A stretch of 64,000 bases of DNA, taken from an uncultured Eubacteriales bacterium (GTDB taxonomy: Bacteria; Bacillota; Clostridia; Oscillospirales; Acutalibacteraceae). Both the position numbers and the translations under genes were made by a program. Within the stretch, counting starts at the first letter, position 1. Each line of letters opens with the position of its first letter. The notes beneath the pieces are model-generated. The model was not told the DNA's origin and did not search any database. It worked only from the letters and a program-made list of their open reading frames with translations. The stretch lies in assembly GCA_948933715.1 (NCBI GenBank), contig CAQZPH010000002.1:1-64000 (forward strand), given 5' to 3'. Positions 15,447 through 23,381 of the stretch are shown here, in pieces.

Positions 15447-17618
15447 TTAAGATACTATCTTACCTTTATCGTCTAACTTCATAGTTAATGAAATCCTCTT
15501 CTTATCAAGATCAACTGAGAGTACCCTAACTTTAACAATATCTCCAACCTTAAGCACTTCGGACGGATGCTTAATATATTTATCGCAAATCTGCGAAATA
15601 TGAACCAGTCCATCCTGATGAACACCGATATCTATAAATGCACCAAAATCTATAACATTTCTAACTGTGCCATCAAGTTCCATACCTTCTTTTAGATCCT
15701 TCATATCAAGTACATCTTTACGTAACATTGGCTGTACCAATTCATCACGAGGATCTCTACCTGGCCGCAAAAGTTCAATAACTATATCCTGTAAAGTTGG
15801 AACCCCAACGCCTATTTTTTCGGCAAGAGTAGATTCACCTATATTTTCTACCTTAGATTTTATATCCTTAATTTGACCAGTCTTAATGCTATCAAGTGTA
15901 TATCCACATAAATCAAGTAACTTCTGGGCAGCATCATATGATTCTGGGTGCACAGCCGTGTTATCAAGAACATTCTTACTTTCAGCCACTCTTAAAAATC
16001 CCGCACATTGAAGAAACGCTTTTGGACCTAACTTTGCAACTTTTTTTAGTTCATTTCTTGATTTAAAAGCACCATTTTCTTCCCTGTAGGTAACAATATT
16101 TTTAGAAACTGCAGCACTTAGTCCTGAAACTCTAGACAAAAGCGAGGGAGAAGCCGTATTAAGATCAACGCCAACAGTATTTACACAATCTTCTACTACA
16201 CCACCTAAAGCCTCGTCTAGTTGCTTTTTGGGCATGTCATGCTGATATTGACCAATCCCTATTGCTTTAGGATCGATTTTTACAAGCTCAGCAAGTGGAT
16301 CTTGCAAACGTCTTGCAATGGAAACTGCACTTCTTAATGTAACATCATAGTCGGGGAACTCTTGTGCTGCTAATTTCGATGCAGAATATACAGAGGCACC
16401 AGCTTCACTAACAACCATATATGATGCATCTAAATTCTCTTCGTGAATTAAATCTGACACAAACATCTCAGTTTCTTTAGAAGCTGTACCGTTACCTATT
16501 GATATGATTTCAACGGCGTATTTTTTTACAAGAGATGTAATTATCTTTTTAGCTTCATCTATTTTAGCCTGTGAATGTGTCGGGTATATAACATTAGTAT
16601 CAAGTACTTTTCCTGTTGCGTCAACTACTGCTACTTTGCAACCTGTCCTATATCCTGGATCAAGACCCATTGCTACTTTCCCTTTAACCGGTGGCTGCAT
16701 AAGCAAATGCCTCAAATTTAAGGAAAAAACTTTAATAGCTTGCTCATCGGCTTTTTGAGTTAATTCGTTTCTTATTTCTCGTTCAATCGACGGGAATATT
16801 AACCTGCTATATGCATCTTCTGCTGCTAGTTTCACGGTCTCTGTGCAGGGTGACCCTTCTTTAACCGTGTCCGAACATACTATACTTAAGGCTCTACTTG
16901 CGTCAAAGTCTATTGATACTTTAAGGTAACCTTCTTTTTCGCCTCTATCTATTGCTAAAACCCTATGCCCTGCTACCTTTGAAACCGGTTCTTTAAAATC
17001 GTAATACTGGCTGTATACTGAATCTTTATCTTCATCTGCTGCTTTGGAACAAAGTATAGACTGCGCCATCGCTACTACTCTTAACCTTTTTCTTATGTTT
17101 GCATCATCAGATATATTCTCAGCTATAATGTCCATTGCACCTTGCAGTGCTTCTTGTGCATCATTTATCTCTTTTTCTGGGTCAACAAACTTCTCTGCTA
17201 AAATGATCGGTTCTTCTGTGTTTTTTTCTTGGGCGTAAATCATTTCTGCTAGTGGTTCAAGCCCCTTTTCTTTCGCTACGGATGCTCTTGTTTTTCTTTT
17301 TGGTCTGTATGGCCTATAGATATCGTCAATCTCTGCCAGGGTCGCTGCTTTATCAAGCGCGGCGCTTATCTCTTCTGTCATTGCATCAAGACCCGTTATC
17401 AAAGCTCTTACTTCTTCTCGTCTTTCGTCAAGACTTCTTAAATACGCTAACCGTTCGCTGATTTCTCTTAAAGTCTGGTCGTCTAGCAAGCCATGTGCTT
17501 CTTTTCTATATCGCGCAATGAAAGGTATTGTATTTCCTTCGTCGATTAGTTTTATTACATTGTCAATTTGCCAAGACTGCAAGCCAAATTGATCGGATAA
17601 AGTCATTATATAATCCAT
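15447..17618 (-). CDS. tex: RNA-binding transcriptional accessory protein Tex
   Basis: A 723-residue Tex/YhgF protein, normal length. N-terminal helical Tex domain (GNTIPFIARYRKEAHGLLDD), YqgF/RuvX-like nuclease-fold domain (VAMGLDPGYRTGCKVAVVDA, residues ~320-450), helix-hairpin-helix segments (KLGPKAFLQCAGFLRV) and a C-terminal S1 domain (ELDGTVRNVIDFGAFIDIGV). It binds nucleic acid and influences transcription; its exact role in this organism is unknown. AGGTGACG precedes the ATG. Cloverleaf elements C and D flank it on both sides. Confidence 0.96.
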   Translation of the reverse strand: MDYIMTLSDQFGLQSWQIDNVIKLIDEGNTIPFIARYRKEAHGLLDDQTLREISERLAYLRSLDERREEVRALITGLDAMTEEISAALDKAATLAEIDDIYRPYRPKRKTRASVAKEKGLEPLAEMIYAQEKNTEEPIILAEKFVDPEKEINDAQEALQGAMDIIAENISDDANIRKRLRVVAMAQSILCSKAADEDKDSVYSQYYDFKEPVSKVAGHRVLAIDRGEKEGYLKVSIDFDASRALSIVCSDTVKEGSPCTETVKLAAEDAYSRLIFPSIEREIRNELTQKADEQAIKVFSLNLRHLLMQPPVKGKVAMGLDPGYRTGCKVAVVDATGKVLDTNVIYPTHSQAKIDEAKKIITSLVKKYAVEIISIGNGTASKETEMFVSDLIHEENLDASYMVVSEAGASVYSASKLAAQEFPDYDVTLRSAVSIARRLQDPLAELVKIDPKAIGIGQYQHDMPKKQLDEALGGVVEDCVNTVGVDLNTASPSLLSRVSGLSAAVSKNIVTYREENGAFKSRNELKKVAKLGPKAFLQCAGFLRVAESKNVLDNTAVHPESYDAAQKLLDLCGYTLDSIKTGQIKDIKSKVENIGESTLAEKIGVGVPTLQDIVIELLRPGRDPRDELVQPMLRKDVLDMKDLKEGMELDGTVRNVIDFGAFIDIGVHQDGLVHISQICDKYIKHPSEVLKVGDIVKVRVLSVDLDKKRISLTMKLDDKGKIVS

Positions 17619-17708
17619 ATTTCGTCACCTATCTTTAATTTTGATAGTTTTAATTATAACATAAAACCCTAACATTTAGAACCCAAAACTTGCGCTTAAA
17701 AACAAATT

Positions 17709-17803
17709 TGGCGCTGCGACGCTAGGCTAGAACTAAATCTTAGTTCTAGCCTAGTTGCCTTTTTAAAAGGCGCAGCTTTAAAAAAGCTGCCGTCGCAGCA
17801 CCG
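17709..17803. other. Cloverleaf four-way inverted-repeat element D
   Basis: Outer stem 17713-17721 with 17791-17799 (GCTGCGACG / CGTCGCAGC), extending weakly outward to about 17709/17803, encloses hairpins 17722-17754 (14 bp CTAGGCTAGAACTA / TAGTTCTAGCCTAG), 17757-17771 (GCCTTT / AAAGGC) and 17772-17790 (GCAGCTTT / AAAGCTGC). Only two bases (17755-17756) are unpaired at the junction. It is the shortest copy. It lies between the SLOG gene and tex, both leftward. Confidence 0.8.
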
Positions 17804-17876
17804 AACTGGCTGTGAGACAAAAATTATTCAAATGTTGCTAGGGTCAGCTTATAAACAATGCGGTGTGAATGCTTAA

Positions 17877-18221
17877 TTATTCAAACGTTTCAGAGATAAG
17901 TTTATGGACAACCAAGCGTTTGCCGACTGATTTGGCATATTCTATTACATTATAAGTGCCGCGAGACTGACCATCCCAGAACGCGATGACCATATCGGCT
18001 GAATCGACTATTTTCTTGTTTCTAACAAGAGGTGCCGTTTTGCCGTATTTATCATATTCTGGCTTGATTATAAGCTTAGATATCCTGTGTTTATCGGCAT
18101 ACTCTTCGGCTAGGCGATCGATACCGTTTGCGCCGCCGCTGATAATTAGCGTGGCGTCTTTTGGTATGTGGATATCAAGGTTAACCTTTAAATTTCTGGA
18201 CCCAATTATTGCAACTTTCAT
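17877..18221 (-). CDS. SLOG-domain nucleotide-binding protein (DUF2493-like)
   Basis: A 114-residue Rossmann-like protein of the SLOG superfamily. AIIGSRN, LIISGGANGIDRLAEEYA, YGKTAPLVRNKKIVDSADMV and AFWDGQSRGTYNVIEYAK are the family's ligand-binding signatures. SLOG proteins bind nucleotides or nucleotide-derived ligands and are often sensors in stress or phage-defence contexts, but this one stands alone and no effector is linked. I start at the ATG at 18221, with AAGGGAG upstream. It is divergent from the small ribbon-helix-helix gene at 18351. Confidence 0.85.
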   Translation of the reverse strand: MKVAIIGSRNLKVNLDIHIPKDATLIISGGANGIDRLAEEYADKHRISKLIIKPEYDKYGKTAPLVRNKKIVDSADMVIAFWDGQSRGTYNVIEYAKSVGKRLVVHKLISETFE

Positions 18222-18350
18222 AATCGTACTCCCTTCAAAAAATGGATACATTTTGGCCCCATTTTGGTTTCATTTTACATTTATATTCGACACTATATTA
18301 CATTTTAAATGTATTATAGATATATAACATATCCATTTTGAGGTGATTTT

Positions 18351-18530
18351 GTGTCTACAAAAAATATATCTATTCGCATCGATGAAAATATGCTCGATAA
18401 ATTACATGTAATCGCTGATTATGAGGGCCGTTCTTTTAACAGTGAAGTATTAATTTTGATAAGAGACGCCATAAAAAAGTATGAAACGCAACACGGGCCC
18501 ATAGATTTTAAAACTTTTAACCGAAAATAA
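18351..18530 (+). CDS. Small Arc-type ribbon-helix-helix protein, paralogue 2
   Basis: A 59-residue ribbon-helix-helix protein starting at GTG (18351) with GAGGTGATTT directly upstream. It aligns end to end with the protein at 8990: STKNISIRIDENMLDKLHVI, DYEGRSFNSEVLILIRDAIK. This gapless match fixes both GTG starts. The strand should contact DNA in the dimer. It is divergent from the SLOG gene, with 129 bases between starts that contain the short palindrome ACATTTTAAATGT. A terminator follows the stop. Two-gene divergence with a regulator suggests, but does not prove, control of the SLOG gene. Confidence 0.85.
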   Translation: MSTKNISIRIDENMLDKLHVIADYEGRSFNSEVLILIRDAIKKYETQHGPIDFKTFNRK

Positions 18531-18549
18531 ATGTTGCGCTAAGATAAAT

Positions 18550-18588
18550 GGCCGCACCGCACTACATCGCCCGGTGCGGCCCCTTTTT
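18550..18588 (+). terminator. Terminator after ribbon-helix-helix paralogue 2
   Basis: GGCCGCACC / GGTGCGGCC, nine pairs with a 14-base loop, then CCTTTTT. Clear intrinsic terminator. Confidence 0.8.
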
Positions 18589-18671
18589 GCTTTGTTTTCG
18601 CTGCCTAAAACCGCGCTGTGTACACTCTTTTTTCGACTCTACGCTTTGTTTGCGCTGCCTAAAACCGTGCT
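18589..18671. repeat. Imperfect duplication of the fba 3' end
   Basis: 29 bases at 18589-18617 match 18643-18671 at 27 positions. The second copy is the end of fba (encoding about STVLGSANKA and the stop), the first lies just downstream of it in non-coding DNA. A 25-base spacer separates them. This looks like a short segmental duplication of the aldolase 3' end. Confidence 0.75.
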
Positions 18672-19574
18672 AATCTTATGCGACACTATTTTATATATTG
18701 CCTCTCTCGCCGGAGATAAATATTGCCTTGGGTCAAAGTGGCTCGGGTTCTCGTTTAGATATTTCCTTATCGTTCCTGTCATCGCAAGGCGTAAGTCTGA
18801 ATCAATGTTTATCTTGCAAACCGCCATTTTAGCAGCCTCGCGCAGCATTTCTTCCGGAATTCCAATAGCGTCTGGCATTTGCCCGCCATTTGCGTTTATC
18901 ATCTCAACAAACTCAGGAATAACCGATGATGCACCATGCAAAACAATTGGGAAACCAGGTAGACGTTTTTCAACTTCTTTTAAGATGTCAAACCTAAGTT
19001 GAGGTTTTTGGCCCGGCTTAAATTTATATGCACCATGGCTTGTTCCTATAGCAATAGCAAGAGAATCTACACCTGTTCTCTCAACAAAATCTTCAACTTG
19101 CGCAGGGTCTGTGTAAGATGCTTTATCTAAAGATACGTTGACATCGTCTTCTATTCCAGCTAGACGACCGAGTTCTGCTTCAACTTCCACGCCACGCGGG
19201 TGAGCGTATTCTGCAACCTTTTTAGCAAGCGCGATGTTGTCCTCATAATCAAGATGCGAACCGTCGATCATAACAGAAGTAAAGCCTCCGTCTATGCAAC
19301 TTTTGCACAACTCAAAACTGTCTCCATGGTCCAAATGTAGTGCAAGCGGTACCGGTGTTTCTATTACTGCTGCTTCTACAAGTTTAGTTAAATATGTATG
19401 GTTAGCGTATTTTCTGGCTCCCGCCGAAACTTGCAAAATCGCCGGAGAATTTAGCTCCTTACACGCTTTTGTTATTCCTTGAACAATTTCCATGTTGTTA
19501 ACGTTAAATGCTCCGATTGCATAATTTCCTTCGTATGCTTTTTTTAACATATCTTTTGTGTTTACTAGTGGCAT
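18639..19574 (-). CDS. fba: Class II fructose-bisphosphate aldolase
   Basis: A 311-residue zinc aldolase of glycolysis and gluconeogenesis. Zinc and substrate motifs are LALHLDHGDSFE (HxDHG), GFTSVMIDGSHLDYEDN, VEAELGRLAGIED, AIGTSHGAYKFKPG (second zinc His) and VLHGASSVI (third zinc His). Start at the ATG at 19574, with AGGAGAG upstream. Length is near the usual 285-310. A 27/29 copy of its last codons lies just downstream. The gene stands alone, facing away from rplM. Confidence 0.95.
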   Translation of the reverse strand: MPLVNTKDMLKKAYEGNYAIGAFNVNNMEIVQGITKACKELNSPAILQVSAGARKYANHTYLTKLVEAAVIETPVPLALHLDHGDSFELCKSCIDGGFTSVMIDGSHLDYEDNIALAKKVAEYAHPRGVEVEAELGRLAGIEDDVNVSLDKASYTDPAQVEDFVERTGVDSLAIAIGTSHGAYKFKPGQKPQLRFDILKEVEKRLPGFPIVLHGASSVIPEFVEMINANGGQMPDAIGIPEEMLREAAKMAVCKINIDSDLRLAMTGTIRKYLNENPSHFDPRQYLSPAREAIYKIVSHKISTVLGSANKA

Positions 19575-19892
19575 AAAAAGCACTCTCCTAAGTTTAAATG
19601 ATTATATTGATAGTTGCAGCGAGATATTTTTAAATTTACCTACAATACAACTTAATAATATATTTTATTTCATTATATAATAATATATCACAAATATAAA
19701 GGTATTTAAATTTTTAAAAAATTTAATATATGAAAACCAAGATATAAAGAGAAAAAAAGAGGATAACCTTAAAAAACGAAGTTTTCTATATTGTAAATTA
19801 AAATATTTGTAAATTTTACTTGACACCGCACGGGTATAGTGATAAAATTTATATCATTGATAAAAAACTTTAAGATTATTGGAGGAATAAAA
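19575..19892. other. Divergent AT-rich region between fba and rplM
   Basis: 318 bases. It contains the rplM promoter at its right end (19820-19848) and presumably an fba promoter on the other strand, which I cannot place. The -10 to rplM ATG distance is short (about 45 bases), so there is no room for an L13 autoregulatory leader. No other feature is recognised. Confidence 0.5.
19820..19848 (+). promoter_or_regulatory. Promoter of rplM-rpsI
   Basis: TTGACA at 19820-19825, 17-base spacer, TAAAAT at 19843-19848: near-consensus vegetative sigma promoter, about 45 bases before the rplM start. Confidence 0.8.
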
Positions 19893-20321
19893 ATGTCTAC
19901 TTTTATGCCTAAACAGCATGAAGTTACCCGTAAATGGTATGTAATAGACGCTGCCGGTAAACCACTTGGTCGCGTTGCAACACAAGTTGCTACATTACTT
20001 CGCGGTAAACATAAACCAACTTTTGCTCCACATGTTGATTGTGGCGACCATGTAATTGTTATTAACTGTAAGGATACTGTGTTAACTGGTAATAAGCTAA
20101 CTCAAAAACATTATTATCATCACACAGGCTATATCGGCCACTTAAAAGCTACAAGGTATGATAAAATAATGTCCGAAAGACCTGAACTAGCTATGACTTT
20201 AGCCGTTAAGGGTATGATTCCTGATAATACTATCGGTAGAAAAGCTTTAACAAGACTTCGTGTTTTTGCCGGTGCTGAACATAATCACACTGCTCAAAAT
20301 CCAGAAACTTTTAATATATAA
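19893..20321 (+). CDS. rplM: 50S ribosomal protein L13
   Basis: A 142-residue L13. RKWYVIDAAGKPLGRVATQV, LLRGKHKPTFAPHVDCGDHV and MIPDNTIGRKALTRLRVFAG are diagnostic. Start at the ATG at 19893, which has GGAGG nine bases upstream and gives the usual family N-terminus; 18 extra upstream codons are open but lie between promoter and ribosome site. Cotranscribed with rpsI. Confidence 0.97.
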   Translation: MSTFMPKQHEVTRKWYVIDAAGKPLGRVATQVATLLRGKHKPTFAPHVDCGDHVIVINCKDTVLTGNKLTQKHYYHHTGYIGHLKATRYDKIMSERPELAMTLAVKGMIPDNTIGRKALTRLRVFAGAEHNHTAQNPETFNI

Positions 20322-20338
20322 GAAAGGAGATATAATTA

Positions 20339-20740
20339 ATGTACGAAACAACATCTTATTTTTACGGAACCGGTAGAAGAAAAAGCTCTGTAGCTAGAGT
20401 CCGTGTATATAAAGGAAAAGGTAAAATCATGATCAACGATAGACCAATAGATGAATATTTTGGTCTTGAGACTTTAAAATTAATAGTCCGTCAACCTCTT
20501 GTTTTAACTGAAACTGACGGTAAATTCGATATAATTTGTAGGGTTGCAGGCGGCGGCGTTACTGGTCAAGCAGGTGCTATTCGCCATGGTATTTCTCGTG
20601 CACTTCTTCAATACGATTCAGAAAATCTTCGTCCAGCTCTTAAAAAGGCAGGATTTTTAACTCGTGACCCAAGAATGAAAGAACGTAAGAAATACGGTCT
20701 TAAAGCTGCTCGTAGGGCTCCTCAATTTAGTAAGAGATAA
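20339..20740 (+). CDS. rpsI: 30S ribosomal protein S9
   Basis: A 133-residue S9. [20 protein letters not shown] at the N-terminus and the conserved basic tail ending RRAPQFSKR, which reaches the ribosomal P site, are intact. 17 bases after rplM with AGAAAGGAGAT. Standard rplM-rpsI operon, closed by a terminator. Confidence 0.97.
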   Translation: MYETTSYFYGTGRRKSSVARVRVYKGKGKIMINDRPIDEYFGLETLKLIVRQPLVLTETDGKFDIICRVAGGGVTGQAGAIRHGISRALLQYDSENLRPALKKAGFLTRDPRMKERKKYGLKAARRAPQFSKR

Positions 20741-20763
20741 TTTTATTACATTATATATAAGGA

Positions 20764-20791
20764 AAGCTGCCAAATTGGCAGCTTTTTTTAT
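20764..20791 (+). terminator. Terminator of rplM-rpsI
   Basis: AAGCTGCC / GGCAGCTT with a small AAATT-type loop and a run of Ts. Clear intrinsic terminator. Confidence 0.9.
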
Positions 20792-21103
20792 TTAATAAAA
20801 AGATCAATTTCATAGGAATTTGCTATATAAAAACACCTTTTTCTCAATATCTTTTTAAAAACCTAGGTTTTTCGATGAGGTATGCTTAGACTATGTCTCC
20901 CAAGGTTTCCCCTTAGATCACACATTCAGATTTGTGTAACAAATTGTAACAGTTTTGTAATTATTGATTTTCTTGCTACTTGCACAAATCATTTTCCATA
21001 ATATTACATATTATGTGTTTTTTAAGGAGATTTTTTAATTTGTCTTTTCGTTATTAATACATGTTATTTGTGCAATGTACACAAAATTTCATTGGTTTTT
21101 TGG
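20792..21103. other. Intergenic stretch upstream of the 3D-domain gene
   Basis: About 310 bases with no gene. I looked for a ydaO-type cyclic-di-AMP riboswitch, which often precedes such cell-wall genes, and did not find its conserved blocks. The promoter just after this stretch would leave only ~100 bases of 5' leader. Confidence 0.4.
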
Positions 21104-21132
21104 TTGACATTGATGCCGAAAGCTTCTATAAT
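21104..21132 (+). promoter_or_regulatory. Consensus promoter of the YabE-like gene
   Basis: TTGACA (21104-21109), 17-base spacer, TATAAT (21127-21132): an exact match to the vegetative sigma consensus, 98 bases before the GTG start. Confidence 0.88.
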
Positions 21133-21230
21133 AGGAGGTGTCAGTTTGATTTCATTTAAAACGCGTTTGATTTGCCCATAATTGTAGCAAAGAGTGTTTT
21201 ATTGAAAAATCAAAAGTAGGAGGAATTTTT

Positions 21231-22436
21231 GTGAAGATTATTGAAAAACTTAAAAACCTATCTGCTAAGCAAGCAAAACGTATTGTTGCCTTAGCTATAA
21301 TGTTTAGTTTGGGAATTTCTTCAGCTATATCCGTAGCTGCTTTAAGTAAAAATTTCAGAATTACAGATGGTGACAGTGTCATAAATATTCGTAGTTTATA
21401 TTCTGAAGTTAACCAAGTCCTTAAACAAGCTGGTATCATTCTCGGTGAAAACGATAAAGTTATCGTTACTAATAAAGAAGAAAATTGTACTGACATTGAT
21501 ATAAAAAGAGCTTTCTGTGTTAAAGTCTTTTCAGATGGTAAAGCTCAATGTTTTACTGTAAATGATGGAACAGTTGGTGACTTGTTAGCTAATAATAACA
21601 TTTCTGCGAAAGAAAATGATATTGTTGCACCTGCACCAGATACCGTTTTAACTCCAGACATGCATATTATTGTTTCAAATCCCGTTTCTGTAAATCTTTC
21701 GGTTCATGGTGAATTAAGATCTGCTATAGTTCCTTCCGGAACAATAGCAAATGCATTAGATTTTCTTAATATAGTTCTTTCTAAAGATGATATAACAAAT
21801 GAACCACTTGACCGTTTAGTTGAAAATGGCTTAAATATTATTATTGGTCTTGTTGAATATAAAGAAATCTGCGAAAAAGAATCTATACCTTTCTCTATAT
21901 CAATGAAGAAAACAAATTCATTAACTAAAGGTGAAACAAAAGTTGAAACTCCAGGATCAAATGGAGAAAAAGAAGTTACTAAACGTATAAAGTACATTGA
22001 TGGAAATCCTATTCAAATTGAAGTTCTTTTTGAAAATATATTAAAACAACCAACTGCTGAAATTAAATTAGTAGGTACTAAAAGTAAAAATCTTGCCAGT
22101 GATAATGTGAATATTTCTAATGGTACTATAAATGACGGTAACGGTAATATTTACAGCTATAAAACTGTTTTAAGTGGTGTGTGTACAGCATATCATGAAA
22201 GACCTGGGGCTAGAACATCAACAGGAAAAATCGCTAGACGTGGTTTGGTTGCTGTTAACCCAAAACAAATACCTTACGGAACTAAATTATTTATTCCTGG
22301 TTACGGTGTTTGCGTAGCTGAAGATACCGGAGGAGCTATGCGCCAAGGACGCGCTATGATAGATTTATATATGGATAGCGAACAAGAGTGTAGAAACTTC
22401 GGTCGTCGGACTAAACAAATTTATATTTTAAATTAG
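21231..22436 (+). CDS. YabE-like cell-wall protein: ubiquitin-like (DUF348), G5 and 3D domains
   Basis: A 401-residue exported protein. Residues ~16-38 are a signal or anchor helix (RIVALAIMFSLGISSAISVA). Three DUF348-like segments follow (from about 40, 100 and 160, e.g. NDGTVGDLLANNNISAKEND), then a G5-like domain (residues ~215-285, KGETKVETPGSNGEKEVTKR) and a C-terminal 3D domain named for its three Asp residues (CTAYHERPGARTSTG, GLVAVNPKQIPYGTKLFIPG, EDTGGAMRQGRAMIDLYM). The last is an RlpA/MltA-type double-psi barrel that cleaves peptidoglycan glycan strands. GTG start with AGGAGG. It resembles Bacillus YabE. A perfect consensus promoter suggests strong expression. Confidence 0.88.
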   Translation: MKIIEKLKNLSAKQAKRIVALAIMFSLGISSAISVAALSKNFRITDGDSVINIRSLYSEVNQVLKQAGIILGENDKVIVTNKEENCTDIDIKRAFCVKVFSDGKAQCFTVNDGTVGDLLANNNISAKENDIVAPAPDTVLTPDMHIIVSNPVSVNLSVHGELRSAIVPSGTIANALDFLNIVLSKDDITNEPLDRLVENGLNIIIGLVEYKEICEKESIPFSISMKKTNSLTKGETKVETPGSNGEKEVTKRIKYIDGNPIQIEVLFENILKQPTAEIKLVGTKSKNLASDNVNISNGTINDGNGNIYSYKTVLSGVCTAYHERPGARTSTGKIARRGLVAVNPKQIPYGTKLFIPGYGVCVAEDTGGAMRQGRAMIDLYMDSEQECRNFGRRTKQIYILN

Positions 22437-22445
22437 GTGTAAAAA

Positions 22446-22472
22446 GAGTCACGAATTTTCGTGGCTTTTTTT
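22446..22472 (+). terminator. Terminator after YabE-like gene
   Basis: AGTCACGAA / TTCGTGGCT (one G-T pair) followed by seven Ts. Confidence 0.8.
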
Positions 22473-22528
22473 ATTGCTATCTCTAAATGATTACTATGTT
22501 ATTTAATATAGCTAAGTGGAAGCTGCGA

Positions 22529-22645
22529 GGCCGCGGGGAATGATAAATTTGTATCATTCCCCGCAAATTCCATATAACCTTTTATATATAATATGTAGAA
22601 ATGGAATTTGCGGAATATGAACCAAAATGTTCATATTCCGCGGCC
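22529..22645. other. Cloverleaf four-way inverted-repeat element E
   Basis: Outer stem 22529-22534 with 22640-22645 (GGCCGC / GCGGCC) encloses three hairpins that tile the interior with no gap: 22535-22562 (GGGGAATGATA / TATCATTCCCC, 11 bp), 22563-22611 (GCAAATTCCAT / ATGGAATTTGC, 27-base loop) and 22612-22639 (GGAATATGAAC / GTTCATATTCC, 11 bp). Every junction base is paired. It ends 14 bases before the -35 of the next gene's consensus promoter, so it could also insulate or regulate that promoter. Confidence 0.84.
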
Positions 22646-22658
22646 CTACTTTTAATTC

Positions 22659-22687
22659 TTGACAGGAAATAAAATTAATTGTATAAT
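22659..22687 (+). promoter_or_regulatory. Consensus promoter of the basic-tail membrane protein
   Basis: TTGACA (22659-22664), 17-base spacer, TATAAT (22682-22687), an exact vegetative consensus directly after cloverleaf element E. Confidence 0.88.
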
Positions 22688-22730
22688 AATGTATAATTTA
22701 GAGATACAATAATTTTTTGGAGGTAAAATT

Positions 22731-23219
22731 ATGTGGTTTTCAATTATATCATCAATAGTATTTCTCGCAATAACTGTACTTTTATTCACTCCCGAACTAA
22801 GAAAGTTCCCCATATATCGTTCTTTAGCTTTTTTCTTTCTATTTGAAGGGATATACATACTATCAAGCTACGTAGTAACAGAGATGTGGCCAAGATTTTA
22901 TTACATGTCCACCATACACGATATTGGATGTGTAGTGCTTGGATCATACATATTAATAACATTGTATAATTACAGAGAACGAAATGAAGCATCTAAAAAT
23001 ACTCATAAAACTAGCCCTAAAATAGAAACACCTAACCCTGAAGTTAGCATCAGCAACACAGCTAAAAAACCGGTTAGCGCCACTGCAAAAAAAGTAACAA
23101 CTGCTAAAGCTCGCAAAACTACTACAACAAGAACTACTAAAAAATCCACTCGCTCGAAAACTGGTAAAACTTCTTCAGCAAAAACCGCTAAAAAACCAGT
23201 AAGCACAAAGGCTAACTAA
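22731..23219 (+). CDS. Membrane protein with histone H1-like Lys/Ala/Thr-rich cytoplasmic tail
   Basis: A 162-residue protein. Three hydrophobic segments (about residues 3-20, 32-52 and 64-82) form a small membrane domain. The last ~75 residues are Lys/Thr/Ala/Ser-rich with repeated AKKPVS, TAKK and KTTTT-like phrases, resembling eukaryotic H1-type or bacterial HctB/AlgP tails that bind nucleic acid. Topology is uncertain, but the basic tail would be retained inside by the positive-inside rule. I do not recognise the membrane domain. Transcribed from its own consensus promoter. Anchoring DNA or RNA to the membrane is a guess. Confidence 0.75.
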   Translation: MWFSIISSIVFLAITVLLFTPELRKFPIYRSLAFFFLFEGIYILSSYVVTEMWPRFYYMSTIHDIGCVVLGSYILITLYNYRERNEASKNTHKTSPKIETPNPEVSISNTAKKPVSATAKKVTTAKARKTTTTRTTKKSTRSKTGKTSSAKTAKKPVSTKAN

Positions 23220-23338
23220 GTAACACAAAATTAGATACAGGCACCTACACCTAAATAAAACCCACCTGTATCAAAATAAAACGATATAACATATTATGTT
23301 AAAACGGATACTGCGCAGGGATTCCGCTTAACATAGAT

Positions 23339-23366
23339 AACCCCGAGTAAAAAATTACTCGGGGTT
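23339..23366. terminator. Bidirectional terminator between convergent genes
   Basis: AACCCCGAGTAA / TTACTCGGGGTT, 12 bp, four-base loop, followed on the + strand by TTGTTTTTT. It lies between the basic-tail protein (+) and aroF (-). Upstream bases 23281-23337 hold further short inverted repeats (GTTAA/TTAAC, CGGA/TCCG). Confidence 0.75.
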
Positions 23367-23381
23367 TTGTTTTTTACGCAG

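Noticed and set aside
20792..21230. Possible ydaO (cyclic-di-AMP) riboswitch before the YabE-like gene
   Set aside because: Genes of this type often carry one, but the conserved core blocks are absent and the consensus promoter leaves only about 100 bases of leader.
23234..23376. A sixth cloverleaf element between the basic-tail protein and aroF
   Set aside because: There are several short inverted repeats (GATACAGG/CCTGTATC, ACTGCG/CGCAGT, the terminator) but they do not tile into one outer stem with three abutting hairpins.
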